From positions 2,356,001-2,420,000 of the forward strand of contig NC_090951.1 of NCBI RefSeq assembly GCF_040807025.1: DNA of 64,000 bases, given 5' to 3'. Made by a program: the position numbers and the translations under genes. This document shows, one piece after another, positions 13,401-26,660 of this stretch (within the stretch, counting starts at the first letter, position 1; each line of letters starts with the position of its first letter). The stretch comes from Struthio camelus (Eukaryota > Chordata > Aves > Struthioniformes > Struthionidae). Under the pieces are notes generated by a model that worked only from the letters and a program-made list of their open reading frames with translations, did no database searches and was not told the origin of the DNA.

Positions 13401-16400
13401 ATGTGAGCTGCTATTTGAAACTGATGTCATCTTCTACAAGACAGGTCCAGACCGCAACCATAGCCTAAGAGCAGTGTAAGAACCCACTACGCAACTTATG
13501 ATTCAGAAATACTACTGAAACAACTAACTGGAGAACCAGATGGATGGTCGTTATATTTTGTAACCTGCTTATGCAGAAACTAAGGCTTTGTGCAGTCACT
13601 CTGCCTTTTTCCCTTGTACCATTTGAACCTTTTGCTAAGTCAGAATGAAATTTAACAGAGAGGTAAGATTCCCAAAGCTGGGACGTTACAATGTCCATGA
13701 AAATAGGTGACCAGGTGGAGGATCAGTGCCATCAGATTATTGCTGAAAGGAAGGAGGCTTGAGAATCCTCAAAGGTGAGAGACATCAGGAATACCCCAAG
13801 CCAGAGAAGGCTAAATGGCCAAATGCTCCACACACCTCCAGGAGTATTTACGTGTGAGGCCTGCAGGTGCTGCTGGACTAGAGAGGTGAAATACAGTATA
13901 GGCCACCCTACGTTGTTCTGTTTGATTCCTTTCTAGTTTTTCCTTGGCCCTGTGAGTCTTTCCAGGAATTGCAGTTGCCGTATTTAAGAAGCAGAACCCT
14001 AAACCTGTTGTTTGCATCATGTATTGTGGAGACTTTAAATTGCAAATAAAATTGGTAATAGAAAACAGGAACAGAGAAAGACTGAATAATAGGACAAGAT
14101 CAAGAGTGGATACTACAGTGCTGAGCAGCTTCAAAGCACTGATAACAGATACAATCAAATTATCTGAATCTGGGTGTGAGTGTTTCACAATTAAAAATAA
14201 TGTTTTTTAATTAAATTAATTCCAGTGGAGAAGGAAGTAAAATATACAGATCATTAGCCAAGTTTATGCTCTTTCCCTAGCTTCATGTGAGTCTGGTAAA
14301 ACATGCTATAAATCTGAAAGCTGCTATTAAGAGCCCACTGTCAGATTTCCGTGAAGCGCGCTATATAGTAATCATTTTGTTACGTTTCTCTCGATAATGT
14401 CACGGTCCTGTTGCTCTTAGGATAGAGATACTGTGCTGTGCTTTTATGTGAATCATCAGGGAGAGGTATAAATTAATACATCAAGATCTAGATTTTAAAA
14501 AATGCTGAAAATGCTTTTTAATTGCCTTGGGTTCTGACGTCTTTGACAGTGTTTTTGTTATGATAAAGAATTACTCTGTCCTCTTCCTTACAGCTCAGAG
14601 TAATAGCAGACCTGAAGGTGAAAGACTGTGACGATTCCAAGATAAAAATGGCGCTCTGATGTTGAAGGCAGTGTGTTAGACAAACCCTCCTTCTTCCAAA
14701 CCTGAATTTCACTGTAGGGCATGGTGGGGTTAATAGCAGAGCAGGTTACACTGGGAGCTGTTTGGAGAGGGAGGAGATGAGAACAGATTGCCAAGGCACA
14801 ATTACGCTAAATGAACTAAGCACAGGCCACACCTGTGCCTGGGACCCGGCGCTTGCAATCCAGCCCTGATTGGCTCTCCAGAGACTTCCTGGAGGTAAAG
14901 TGTCAATTAGTGTAATGACCCTGGACTTTGTCCACTCCGTGCGTTCATTCTGAGCATGGAATAATTTCATGTACACTGGGGGATCCCTTTTAGCAAACTC
15001 CTCTCAACACCACCTGCTCACCCTTGCTCCTGCTCTCTCATTCTTTCAGTGCTATTCCCAGCTCTCCTTCTGCAGGATTGTAGAACTAGAATACGAAATG
15101 CAGCATGCCCTGGAGGCAGTGAGTCTGGATCTTCATTCAGACAATATGCAACACCTGTATAGATTTTTTTGTTTTTGTTTTTGTTTTGGTAATAGAGACT
15201 GTAGCAGATCCTGCCCAAATCCAGCATTCCCACTCAAGGAAATGATGGGGCTCCTTGTAAGAATAAAAGAGGTTCCCAGACCCATTAACAACTCAGATTG
15301 TTTACCATGAAGTAGTTGTCCCCATCTTACATACAGACTAAAGGCATTCTTCTGTTGCAGATTTTGTCTCAGAATGCACTTCTTTCCTAGGGCCAGAGGC
15401 CGTTTTAGCCCAGTATATGCAGTCAGTAAACATTACGTTTACAAAACACTGCATGGATGTTGGATCTTGGTAACACGTTGTGGAGCTAAACAGGTCAGTT
15501 TGGACAAAACCTAAGTTCATCAAAGTGAGGAAGGAGGTTGTAGTATTTCAACAGGAGGAAAAAAAAAACCTATAGCGAGCGAGCACTGCTTTGTTTTAGT
15601 GCACGACTCTAGCTTTACATGAATGCAAGCCCCAGGGCTAGTGCCAGCTTGCAGGCATTGCAGTCCCCTCATATGCATGGAGACTTGATAGATGCCTAGA
15701 TGAGGAAGACAGCTTGTCTGTTTAATTGAGGCGCTTGAAGACAAATCTGTGATTGTGACGGTACTGAATGATTCCTCACAGCATTTGGGGTCCCGCCGTT
15801 GTCAAATACTTAAACATGAGGAAGACAGCTGCAATCGGATATTTTTTAAGCTAGTGTCAACAGGTTTAGCCTGCTTAAGAGCATGTTAAGCCCTACTGAG
15901 ACAAGGTTTATAGGTTAGCTGTATGACTTGGAGCATAATCTGTATATGTTCTTTAGCTGTAGCCAGCTTTGTGCTTATGTGCGAAGTGTGTCTCTTTTAT
16001 ACGTGCCAAGCTGTTTCTGCCGTGCTCTGGGGAAGTCATTCAGCCTATGCTAAATGCTGAGATAATCTAAGAGTGTAGAAGCTGCAGGTGAGAGCAGTTC
16101 AAAAACACCAGGAACTGAGGTTAGGCCAAGATTTCATGTCACTGCTGAGCTAGCTGAAAACGCTAGGAGTGTCCTGAACATGAGAATCAAAGTATGAAGA
16201 TGATTTGAATTACTCTGGACTACTTTGTTATACCACAGTATTCATGTTTCTTAGGTTGCTAGTGAGCAGCAATGCTGTGGATAAATGCAGTATTTAAAAG
16301 ATTATAGCCAAAAGATTTTTTTCATTGCAAGAGGACTGGCATATTTGGAGCAAAAAGCAGCAGTCACGACAACATATTGTTTATCTTTCATCCAGACCAC

Positions 16401-19400
16401 AGCTGTGTTTTCCACTGGTCCGTCCAGATTATATAGCTAATTTGGAATCCTCTGTACGAGAATCCATTTTGAGGGATGAAATTGGGCTATCTCTTAAGCA
16501 CTTAAATATTTGCAAAGATGCTGTGGAGCTTAATTAGTTTGCGGCAACATTTTATCTTATGGGTCCACTTCCAAAGAAGTTCTTAAACGCTGGAGAGCTG
16601 GTACAAGTATGTGACAGAAATAAACACGTTAGATGGTTAGAAAAGCAGCAGCAGCAGAAGGTATTAAATGATTAGATATCTAGAATCTGTTGGACTCTAA
16701 CAATTGGTTAAAATATGTATTAATTCATATTAATCCTTAATATGGGGGCCTTAATAGAGTGTGATTAGTTAGGGTTTGGAAAGAGCTTTCAAATCCTGGA
16801 ACAATAGGTGCATTAGAAATCTAAAACACTGAAATAAATGTATTTCATTAAACTGTGTTTTGTCTCAGTTTGCATCACTAGAATATCTAGGCTTTAAAAT
16901 GTTCTCTTTTCCAATCCCCTGTAGCATCTAGTCTCAGCAGAGGAGGATCCAGCTCAGATGTCCAGTGTATTGTGGACATCTCTGACTCTCTCCTGTGCTT
17001 TAGGTATACTCCCGTTGTATGTTTCCCTCTGCAGCAGTTTCCCTCCGTGCGCAGGCTCTCTTGTCTTAGCACTCCTCTGTATGTCAGCACAGGTTAGCTT
17101 TAAGTCCTGCCAACCTCCTTTAAAAATCTCTTTCGATTTTTTTTTTTTTCCTTTAAGCATGCTGCCGTACTGGCAGTCCTGAGTGTTTGAAATGTGACCA
17201 GAGGGCTTCCAGATAAAATCTTGCTGAATTGAAAGGCCGTTATGCCACTGGGATGCAACACTTCCTAAACTCACTGAGTCAAGTGATTGCTGCCTTTAGT
17301 GTCCTCACTGAGACTGTGGGTCATAGATGGGTCTCTGGCAGCTTCCAAACTTCTGCCTGTATCTCCATTTTCCGCATAGTCTTTGCAGGAACACAGGAGC
17401 GTGCAGTTCACTGCTATTAGAGCTAAGGTGGGATGTGTGAGGAGAGGTGCATGCAAATGCGGGAGCTCCACAAGCAGCATGGTCTTTCAGGGTGGTCTAT
17501 ACAGGTCATACAGCCAGTCCTGGTGATGGCTTCTGCACCAGGATACAGCTAGCTGGGTGTGAGAGCAACAGATTAGTTTTCTTGAGCTTGTCATTTCAAA
17601 TTCCCATCCGGTTCTCTATCAGCAAAGCTCAGGCCCATCCCCACAATCAGCTTCTCTCTGGATGGCTGCCGAGATGTGATATTTTTAGGGTTTACTGGAA
17701 ACTGTTGGCACGTTACTGGGCTTCAAAATGTGATTGTTTTGCAAAGAAGGAAATTAGCTGGAGTGTGGGGCTGGTGGCCAGCTTGGACTGTAAGCAAAGG
17801 GAGCCTGAGGTCAGGACCAAGTTGCATTGTTTCTCTTTTATCTTCAGAAGCAATTTGCCGCTCTCTGTTTTTTAAGTGACTCTTGATGTGATGGACAAAA
17901 TGAGATCATTGAGTAAAAATCCCTCATTTTAGAAATACTTGAAATGTTAGTGAAGTACGCCATGAACCACTTAAACAAGTACCTCCTGGAGTAATACTTT
18001 GGATAAAAATCTGGTTATTTAGAAAAATTTGTATGAGGGCTTGAGCATGACAGATGGGTCCGTGCTTGGAACAATAAAGCTGTAATGGAAGAAAGTACAT
18101 GAGGCAGGACCACGGGATGGATGTTGCGAAATGGAGGAAGTATTCTTGTCTTGGACAAGTCACTTCTATTCTTCTTCTCCGTCTTCCTGTTTGCATAGTA
18201 TTAGTTCATCTTACTTGGTGATTGTGAAGTTTTATTATTCAACAGTTGTAAATAAGATGGTTTGAAATCCTGCGTTTGAGAGAACTCTTGAAAAACAAAG
18301 TATTGTCATTACCTTCATTTCCCTACAATAAATGCCTCTGTGTGATGCATGTGTTACTGAAAAGCACTTGGAAGAGGGAAGGATGAAAGCAAAGAGAAGG
18401 AGCTGACCTCTACCGTGACACATTAGAAGGATCTCCTCAGCAAACTTGTTTGTTTATTTAACGTCTGTGGCAAGGTGTTTGTCCTGTGTTCTAGGAAGTC
18501 TCCCTAGGCAATCATTTAAAGCACAGTTGAACTTCAGGACAAGCCCAGAAGCACCCTTTCTTGTACATGCCAATTTGCCAGTTAGATCCTCCTCAGGAAT
18601 CAGCATAAGCTTGCAGCATACCCAGCCATCTAGAAAGTGAGGCATTTGGGACAAATAGGGCAAGCAGTTTTCTGAGCTGGAGCTCCTTTGGAGATGGTCT
18701 GCCATGTGCCTCTTTGCCCAGCCAGCCCGTGTGCTTCCTTCCCTTAGGATCCGGGGCGGGGGGTGGTCAGCATTGACCGCATGTTTACATGCGCTTCTCT
18801 TTCACTATTGCCCAGGAATAGTCTTCTGAAATAGCTTAGTGATGTAGACAGTTTAACTATGCGGTGTATTAAGCCAGATATATTCTGGCAGTCCCTCTTG
18901 TAACTCTGTAATTTTTTCACGTTCTAGTTTTGCCAGTGCTGAGTATCAAGAAGCTATGGAGCGAATATCTGGCGTTGTCCAGCAACACAAAGGGACCATG
19001 GTGCCAGGAGAGCCACAGCTTAACGTATGCGACAAGGCCATCATGGTAAGGGGTTAAAACATAAATAAATATGAGAATCCTTGGCTTAAAACACATTTTG
19101 CAAAGGCTTAAAAATCTCCCCTAACGCTGGAAGGGGACAGAGAAGAAATGCACGATAGCCCTTTTGAAGGGCTATCTGGCTATTACACTGAAGAGCCAGC
19201 TGTTTGTTATCTGAGGAATGCAGTAGCACAGAAGGGCTAGTACAAAGTGAGTAGAATTAGGTCTGGAAAGTCCACCAGCACACTGTGATAAACCCTGTGA
19301 CTTCCTTCCTTAGAGATATCGCGGTATCTACAGCTGTAGGTCCTTCTCCTCCTTTCTAATCCCCCTCTGCAAATCTCAGAAAATCCTCTGCATTTTGAGT

Positions 19401-22400
19401 GGTGGGACTGGGACAGTGGCTCTTGTCTTTTCAGTGATGTGTGTGAGTATCCTTGGTCTTACGCTGTCTCCCTAAATCCACCCATGCCTACCTTTTCCAA
19501 AGTCTCTATGACTTGAGACATACCGTACTTGTTTCCAATTCTGTATTGTTTTGAACAGCGTATTGGAAAGTTACAGTTCGGCTTTCCTCTGAAACAGGCC
19601 TTGGTTTATATAGAACCTGGTTTCTAGATGGTTTGAAGGGGGTAAGGCTGTCAGATGACAAGAGTTTGTGTAGTCTAAGGGCATGTGCCTGTAAAGGCTG
19701 GCACAAAATAATAACAGGCTGAAATAATCTTCTAAAGCAAAAGAGGAATACCTGGCGCTTAGGGTCTGTTTCTAGCCAGGTGGAAAAGTGCAAAAGGTGG
19801 AACGATCTCTCCTTAGCAAGGAGGCAAAGACCTTTCTTAGCTTTGTCACATCTTTTTATTTTTGGATGTTAAATAGGAAAAAGAGTTGAAGGACCATTGT
19901 TTCTGTGTTGTTTTCTTTTGTTATTCAACTTTTCCCTTAATAAACGCTGTTCTATGCTCCTCTGGGAGCCTCCTTATGGGCTCAGGCACTCTCCCCAGTG
20001 CCTAGCTGCTGCCAGAGACTGGAAAGGCATTTCTTCTCTACTGACACTAACTCCAGAATTTGTTTCATGAAGTGTGGCCATATTCTCTTATTCTGCAGCT
20101 ACCCTCATGCAGTGTGTTTAGGTGCTGTGAAGGCATCTGGTATCCGTATTCGTCAACACCCTCCGTCTTGAGGTTGTATAATGGAAGAAGTGCTGGATTA
20201 GAGGTCCTGTGCTTAGTTCTGTACCTCATCCCTCTCTTTGGGGGGGTATTGAGAGTCAGACTTTTCCCTGAGGATGTCTTGTCGCTTATCTCAATTAGGT
20301 AGAAGTTTTGCCTTTTCTTTCACCAGGGTGTGGGCTCTGCTCTGGCTATGGTAACGTCCTGGCCTTGGCCGAGTCCAACTGTGTTTGCGTAGCTTATAAG
20401 CAGAGGCAGTGAACGACTGCTTCGATGCTTGGCCCAGCTCTAACCAGATTATTCAGGCTGTCTGAGACAGAAAGCTCTTTCTAGTGGGCCGGGTAGCGTT
20501 CATATCCCTGGGGAAATGTTCAGATCCCAGAGGGGAGCCTTTTTACATTACGGATTTTACATTCCATGTAAACTGGCTAATTATACAGTCACAAAACTAA
20601 AATCAACAGAGGCAGCAAATTATTGCTTGTCGTTTGAGACCAGACATGAGGATAACCAAATCTTGTTTGGGTGATGGTATCTCTGGGGTTGATTGTGCCC
20701 TAAATCTGTCTTTGGGGAATACTGAGGGATAAATATCACTTAGTAATACTATGCTGAACAGTCTTCTAAATTCGGTCAGCCATTTATTCGATCTGGACAT
20801 TTAATATCCTTTTGGGGACAGAAGCGAAGAATTGTTCTTGCTTATCCATGAGCAAAGCGTACGGATCATTTTGTAGCTGCTACTGCAGTTTCGGGATTGA
20901 TGGAAGTGCGGCAGCTTCCACCCCTCTGAGCAGCGCATGTGTTTGCTGGCTCCTCTGTGGAGTGTCCTACCAGTAGTGTAGATGAAGCCCCTGTGGAGCG
21001 AGTTCTGCTGTGTTTTCCTCTTGTGGAAGTATAGCAGAAATTGTTCTGTGCTGGCTTGACTGCGTGTTTGACTTGCAGCGTGCACAGTGTGCTCAGAGCT
21101 CCCAGTGCTTAAAGCACGGATCCAGGAAAGCCGACTTGGATTGTGAGACTGAAGCAGATACAACCTGTTTTTTTCAAACGAATGAATGTTTTCTTTGTTT
21201 CTTTGGATCTCTATTGCTTCTGCAGAATGGTCAAGCATATGAAATTTCCTGCAGTGGCTGTGCATTTTGAAAATGAGAAACAGATTTAAAAACCAGAATT
21301 AATTGTTTCTACGTTGTCTGGAGCCCTCCATGCAGTGAGGTGCCTTCCGCCAAAATTCCCCTCCCTGGTCTTCCTTGCTTGCAGAGATAGCTGGTGTGCC
21401 ACTGCCATCTGTTGTCAGTTACATGGAATATATAAACTTGCTTCAGCATTTTTTTCTAGTGCTAAGCCTTTTTTTTTCCCCAAAGGAATTCAATTGCAAG
21501 CAAATGCAAATGATGAGAAGAAAAATAAAATAAAAGGCAGTAGGTCAGAGGTGAATTGACCTTTAATAGGTGACAGCGCAACTCTCCAATGGATGGGTAG
21601 ACGTAGAGAGAGGGAGGGTTAGAGAATGAACACAAAAGATTTCTGAAGGCACAACAGGAATTGTAACCTTTAATTTGCATTACTGCAGTCCCGAATATAA
21701 AATTACAAAAATCAATTAAATTGAAAAGATTCTTGTAGCCAAATTCCTTCCTCCTCTAATCCCTTTGGAAGCTGAGGTTTGCAGTGAGTTTCCCTGTCAA
21801 CATTGTCTCCCTGTTGTACTCATGGTGAAGCAAGGTGGTTCAAGAAACTTGGAAACAAGGGAGGCAAATAGTTTTGGTTTGCATACATTGGAGTAGTTGT
21901 CACAATAAATGCCTCTTACTCCATCTACTCCTGAATTCATCTGTCAAAATGCTCTTTAAAATACAAGCATTCTTTTCTCTCTCACCCTCGGCCTTCAAAG
22001 ACTATTGCTTTTTGCTTGTTTCCTCAAGAAAGCGCATAGATATCTTAGGGCTAAGAATTATAACTCTTTTCTGGATCCCAGGCAAACTGAGGGGTTTCAC
22101 CAAAACTTTATGGTCGGTCTGGTTCCTGCAAGGCATGACAGGAACGTCACCACAGTCCCATTAGACTGCAGCATGCACAGGGGAGACCGCTGCCTCTATC
22201 TCAGGAAAAAAGAGAATCATCTGTTGCAGAAGGATCTGTAGTCTTTCCTAAAGCCTTTTGGATAGGATTTGGAGTTGGGAAGAGCTGCAAGAGAAGTTTC
22301 ATTTTTCAAACAGGACATAAGAGAGTCTTTGTGAGAATCAAAAAGGGGCAGTTAGGGTACAGGGCTTAGCAGATATTTGCGTGAATACTTGACTTCATTT

Positions 22401-22521
22401 TTCTGCATCTCTCTTGTTTGTTTGTTTTTAACAGAATTGGTCTCCCCCAGGCTGCGAGAAGCTAGGGAAGTGCCTGAAACCACCCGAGTCTGATCCAAAG
22501 AAGTGCTTTTGGCCTCACTAA
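7286..22521 (+). CDS. GALNS: N-acetylgalactosamine-6-sulfatase, C-terminal coding exons 12-14 (5' part outside window)
   Basis: Lysosomal sulfatase that removes the 6-sulfate from N-acetylgalactosamine-6-sulfate and galactose-6-sulfate in chondroitin and keratan sulfate. Coding exons are 7286-7407, 18928-19045 and 22435-22521 (stop TAA 22519-22521). They translate to the C-terminal 108 residues and align without gaps to human residues 415-522: [39 protein letters not shown]. The exon lengths (122, 118 and 84 plus stop) and phases equal the human exons 12-14 as I recall them. The four C-terminal cysteines that pair in the human enzyme (NVC, GCE, GKC, KKC) are kept, as is the NVS glycosylation sequon. 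The formylglycine active-site segment and catalytic domain lie upstream of the window. Introns 12 and 13 are long (11.5 and 3.4 kb), unlike those of the three genes that follow. Assignment is firm. Coordinates span introns. Confidence 0.96.
7408..18927. other. GALNS intron 12: no gene seen
   Basis: 11.5 kb of moderately AT-rich sequence. All open frames are short and none resembles a known protein. It holds an (AG)n run at 8937-8956 and T-rich runs near 10100, 15167 and 17140. I recognised no CR1-type or LTR element by eye; degraded copies cannot be excluded. Confidence 0.75.
8937..8956. repeat. (AG)10 microsatellite
   Basis: Ten uninterrupted AG dinucleotides in GALNS intron 12. Confidence 0.9.
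18928..19045 (+). CDS. GALNS: GALNS exon 13
   Basis: Acceptor TTCTAG, donor GTAAGG. Translates as [20 protein letters not shown] and on to [11 protein letters not shown]. Human has NVCNWAVM at the end of this exon, so two residues after the disulfide cysteine differ. Confidence 0.96.
19046..22434. other. GALNS intron 13: no gene seen
   Basis: 3.4 kb of unremarkable intronic sequence between the donor at 19046 and the acceptor before 22435. Only short open frames without recognisable similarity are present. Confidence 0.75.
22435..22521 (+). CDS. GALNS: GALNS exon 14 (last coding exon)
   Basis: Acceptor TTTTAACAG. Reads [20 protein letters not shown] then PKKCFWPH and TAA. Three conserved cysteines lie here. 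The protein ends at the same residue as human (KKCLWSH in human). Confidence 0.96.
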   Translation, partial: NWSPPGCEKLGKCLKPPESDPKKCFWPH

Positions 22522-23150
22522 TCTTTTCTGCGGCCCTCGGGAGCTACTCAAAAAAGCCATAACCAACTGGACATATGGTTTACAATGCATGTTTTCTCAT
22601 GTTGGCACTCCTGTTTACACAGGAAGGGTGTGATGTATGATATCATCATTTGCTCTTCCAAAAGAACCAGTGTTTATATTGGTAGCGCTCAGGGTTTTAG
22701 CCTGTACTCTTCTTCTGTTTCAGTTGTTGCTGTAAATGGTAAATTTTCAGTGAAGACCATTTCAACTGGAAAAGCTCTTTAGACAACCACAAGTCTGCCA
22801 TTACCTCAGAAACGCCATGGATGCACCTTTCCTCTTGCTCCTTCCACTCAACCTGCCCTCTCAAATCATCACTCCTTCCGATGGCCCACAGTGGCCACAG
22901 AGGATGTTCAGGGAGGTTACAGCTACCCGAGAGCCCTGCCCAAACTGGCCTTGTTTTGTTTGCATGTAACTTGTTGTTTTAACATTTAATTTCCACTGTG
23001 AGATCTTTGGGCACAAGCTTGTTTTTTCTGTTCTTCCTAAACTTGTGAGTACTGGGTGCAGCTGTATGGCCCAGATGGCTGCTGTGTGTAGCTGAGCGCA
23101 AACAAGCGCTCCCTCCTGCGCTCTAGAATAAAGGATCGGCTTCAGGGAGG
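22522..23150 (+). other. GALNS: Probable GALNS 3' UTR
   Basis: No gene-like reading frame follows the GALNS stop. The first canonical AATAAA on this strand is at 23127-23132, about 600 bases after the stop. A GT-rich stretch follows at roughly 23193-23235. The true cleavage site is inferred. Confidence 0.5.
23127..23132 (+). terminator. GALNS: Candidate GALNS poly(A) signal AATAAA
   Basis: Canonical hexamer in the context CTAGAATAAAGG, the first one after the GALNS stop codon, with GT-rich sequence within about 100 bases downstream. Use is not proven. Confidence 0.5.
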
Positions 23151-25337
23151 AGAACGCCCCGTCCTTTCCATCTGTAGCTGCAGACATTCACTAGGTGGTG
23201 TTATAAAGAATGGTGAGGACAGTGTTTGTTTAAGTATTGCCTTACTGCTGGTATGCAGGGTGTTCTTGGGAAGCTGGAGATGGGTTGTTCATTTAAGGGG
23301 TTTCCTTCATTCCTGAAAATCTAGGCCCAAATATGGTTGAAGTCACGCTTCAGTTCTCATGATCTGGGCCCAGCCAACTAGAGGCTCAGAAGTGCCCATT
23401 TACATCAGATGTTAACTCTTGACCCTGTTTCCAGTGTATGCTCTCTGAGGAATTCTCCTTGTGCAAACTTTCCACAGCCTGGGTGTAGCACTTCTCTAAA
23501 CATAGTTCATGATAAATGCAGATCCTTAGCACAGTTTCACACTAGAGATGTTTCATCTGCTTCTGAGTGTTTTTCACACCCACTGCTATTGCTAATAACT
23601 GTTTCTTGTACAGAACCTAATGAGGTTATTCTGAGGCTTCAGGGGAGAAGCTGGAAGCAATCCTGGGCAGGCTCTTTGGGCACTAACGGCTCCCCTTCCA
23701 CCCCTCCAGTGTTTTAAACAGTACATGTGCTCTCTTCCGTACCAGAAGAACTGCCCTACTTCCTTCCCAAGCAAAGCCTGGGACTCCAGATGGATTGAAA
23801 GCTCTGCTTCTGCGGCAACTGCTGTGCTACTACCTACTGTGTTCTCAACGTTTTTGTTCTTACTCTCCCTATAAACCCAAATGCTCTCATTCCATCCCTT
23901 CCCATGGTATACGCTACCTGTAATCCTCTCCGCTGTAATTCCTAGTATACGACTCGTGAAGCTGGATAATCCTGTAAGATTGTAATAAGTACAGCTCTTG
24001 CGTTGGCTCCTACTGCCCCACCTGTCAGAAATCACAACCAACAGCAGCAGCCAGTGCTGCATCCTCCGGCAGACCCTTACTGCTTCTCTGAATCTCACTC
24101 TCTGCTCATCTGCAAACGGGACTTGTTTATTGCCCCGACATCTTAACTGCCTTGTGATGTTCCTAGCTGTTCCTCCAGTGTCTCAAGGCATTTGCAGTTC
24201 ATCCATAACATTTCTCCTTGTTTTGACACAGCGTGGATAGCTTAAGTTCTTGCGAAATCCAGAGCAGCCTATGTTACTATATGAGAAGGAGCGATGGGAC
24301 TTCCAGCAGCCATGAACAGCACGGGAAACCAGACAGAACCAATAGCTTTCCATTTTCTGGGTCTGTTCCACCCCTGCTTTAGTGCTTCTATCACCTAGAA
24401 ATGTTCAGAGCCCAACAGTCCACTGTTATCAGCAGATAAAGATACCACCAGATGAGGGAGTCTGTCACTGCAACTCCCTGAAAATTGCTGTCAGCTCCCG
24501 AATAGCTATGAGCGTGTCTGCTGCAAATTACAACAATGCTTTGTCTTTCTGTGTACCATTTATTAAGGGATCATATAGCAGGATCGCAGCTCATCTTCCG
24601 CATACTGGCCTGGACACGCTTTCCCTGCTCCCAGCCTTCGCAGCCTGCACATTGTGAGTTTGCTGGATGCCTCTTACCCTGTGTCCCTTCCTTGCTGGCC
24701 TGGCAGTTCATTCTTTTCTCTTTCACAGCTTACAGTTTTGAGGATGCTGCTTTTCCCCTGTCTGTGTAACTTGCTTGCACAAGACGACCTGTTCTCAGCG
24801 TGCGCAGTGTTTGGTTACCCAGCACAAAAAGACCTCATCTCTTTTTGAAAAAGTAGTTTCTCAGTGCACAGATGCTGGACATACACTTCATAGACACAGC
24901 TCTAGAAAGCTGGCTGCTATCCGTGAATTAAGTTGTTGTTTACTTACCTGCTTCATGCTCATTTATTATAAAAGATCGAAGTTTAATACGAGGGAGCCGC
25001 TGCTTTAAATTTAAATAAGAATAGTAGTCTTAGAGCTGGATAGCTAAGAAGAATTTTAAATCAATGCCTTTTTCAAAGATGTACAGATTTTAAAGTTGTG
25101 AGATGAGGAATTGATGAACAAAAATAAACTAATTTATCATTCATGCATTATGTGATTTGTTTGCACCCACCTGTAAAAGAACTGAATAACACCTTGTTTG
25201 GGGATAGTCTCGCAGATATGCCTTCCAGGTCATGGGACTGGCTTGGGTTAAAAAGAGCTTGTTCTGTTTTCTCTGAACTATTTTTAACATGGATCCATTC
25301 CCCAGCCCCTGCAGCTGCCCCACCGTAATTCGGAGGC

Positions 25338-25407
25338 GGCGAATGAATGGCCGGCGGCTGCATGCACCAGCAGGCGAATGAATGGCCGGCGGCTGCACGC
25401 ACCAGCA
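25338..25407. repeat. 35-bp tandem duplication
   Basis: Units 25338-25372 and 25373-25407 start GGCGAATGAATGGCCGGC and end ACCAGCA. They differ at one base (CATGCACC against CACGCACC). The unit is GC-rich although the surrounding sequence is still AT-rich. Confidence 0.9.
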
Positions 25408-25985
25408 CGGCCGCAGAAATAAACGCTGTCAGCCTGCAGCTTCAGCATGGGGCAGCTCAGAAATGCAGATACACGTCTTGGATCGCAGAGCAAGCAGCAT
25501 ATATTAGCACATCCGCCTTTATTAACTATCCTGAGCCTTTGATCCGAAGTTGGTCCGGGTGCCAGTAGCCCAGCGCATTTTGGGGACCTGCCGGTCCCGA
25601 GGCAGGTGTCGGCTCTCCGGGGTTTGCGTGTGTAACAGCGTCGGGGAACCGCTCTGGCAGCGTTCGCTGTGGGTTGGGGCAGCGGAGCTGGTTTGTTGGT
25701 GGCTTCCTTTCTGAAGCCGCGTAAGCAAGAGGTAAGAACTAAAGCAAAGATGATGTCTGTCTGAGAGTGCGTCTAACTGTGTGACATTCCTTTCTTTGTA
25801 TTTAAATATGCCTCCTAAATGCTAAAAGCTTAATATCTTCTTGGGCTAAGAGTCCAAGGAATTTCTTGCTTGCCTTTAATTTCCAATTAGCTGAGCCTCT
25901 TGAGTCTCCCTGCTCTGCCCTGGAGGCTACGTAATCATCAGACCCTCCGTGCAGAGAAGCCTCAGAAATTGATGTAACTAATAAT

Positions 25986-26660
25986 CATGGAAAAAGTCCT
26001 TCCACGTTTACAGTCTATGGCTGCAAAAATGGAGTCTTGATTTAAAAACCTGCAGCGACAAATGGATTATTTCGGTGGCAAATTAGTCTCTATGGACCAA
26101 CAATTTGGGGATCTGAACACTGGAATTGGAAACCAGAAGATCAATTCCAAACACTTAGAGCCAAGGTTAATGCCCTGCGCACAGTAGTGAGTGCAGCGAT
26201 GAGAGATAACATGCCTCTACATTTTAAATGGAAGCCACGGAATACAATATTAAAAGTGAAAATGGAAAGGAGCTGAACTGAATGAAAGCGAATGATACTC
26301 GCATATTTGCTAATAAAACGATAGGCGGTGTCCGGGCACTGAGCTTCCAGAGGAATATTGAGGATGACAGTGGGTCTTTACTAAAGGAACTGGAACTAAT
26401 GCTGCTGAGAAGGCGGCCGTTGAACTCGGGAGCGCTCCCGGCCCCAGGGAAGCCTGCTTGGCGCTGGCCGTTCTCAGTACCTGTCGAATCGAGTCTTTCC
26501 CGAATGTGGTGGACAGCTTCCAAAAGCCTTGTGATGCTGCAAAAAGCGAAGCAGCCGAGACGAAGATCTCTCGAAGCTTTGAGAATACTCTTTATTTCCA
26601 GTCAGGACAACGTCTTTCCAGTCGCAATGCTAAATACTTCTAGGGCCCGAAGAAAGAAAT
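25986..26660 (+). other. Broken coding-like stretch, unidentified
   Basis: A plus-strand frame starts MEKVLPRLQSMAAKMES and meets a stop. Beyond it, LQRQMDYFGGKLVSMDQQFG reads like a coiled coil. Further pieces in other frames include LSFQRNIEDDSGSLLKELEL and ESFPNVVDSFQKPCDA. The pattern resembles a decayed retrocopy or retroelement, but I cannot name a parent and chance is possible. Confidence 0.25.
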
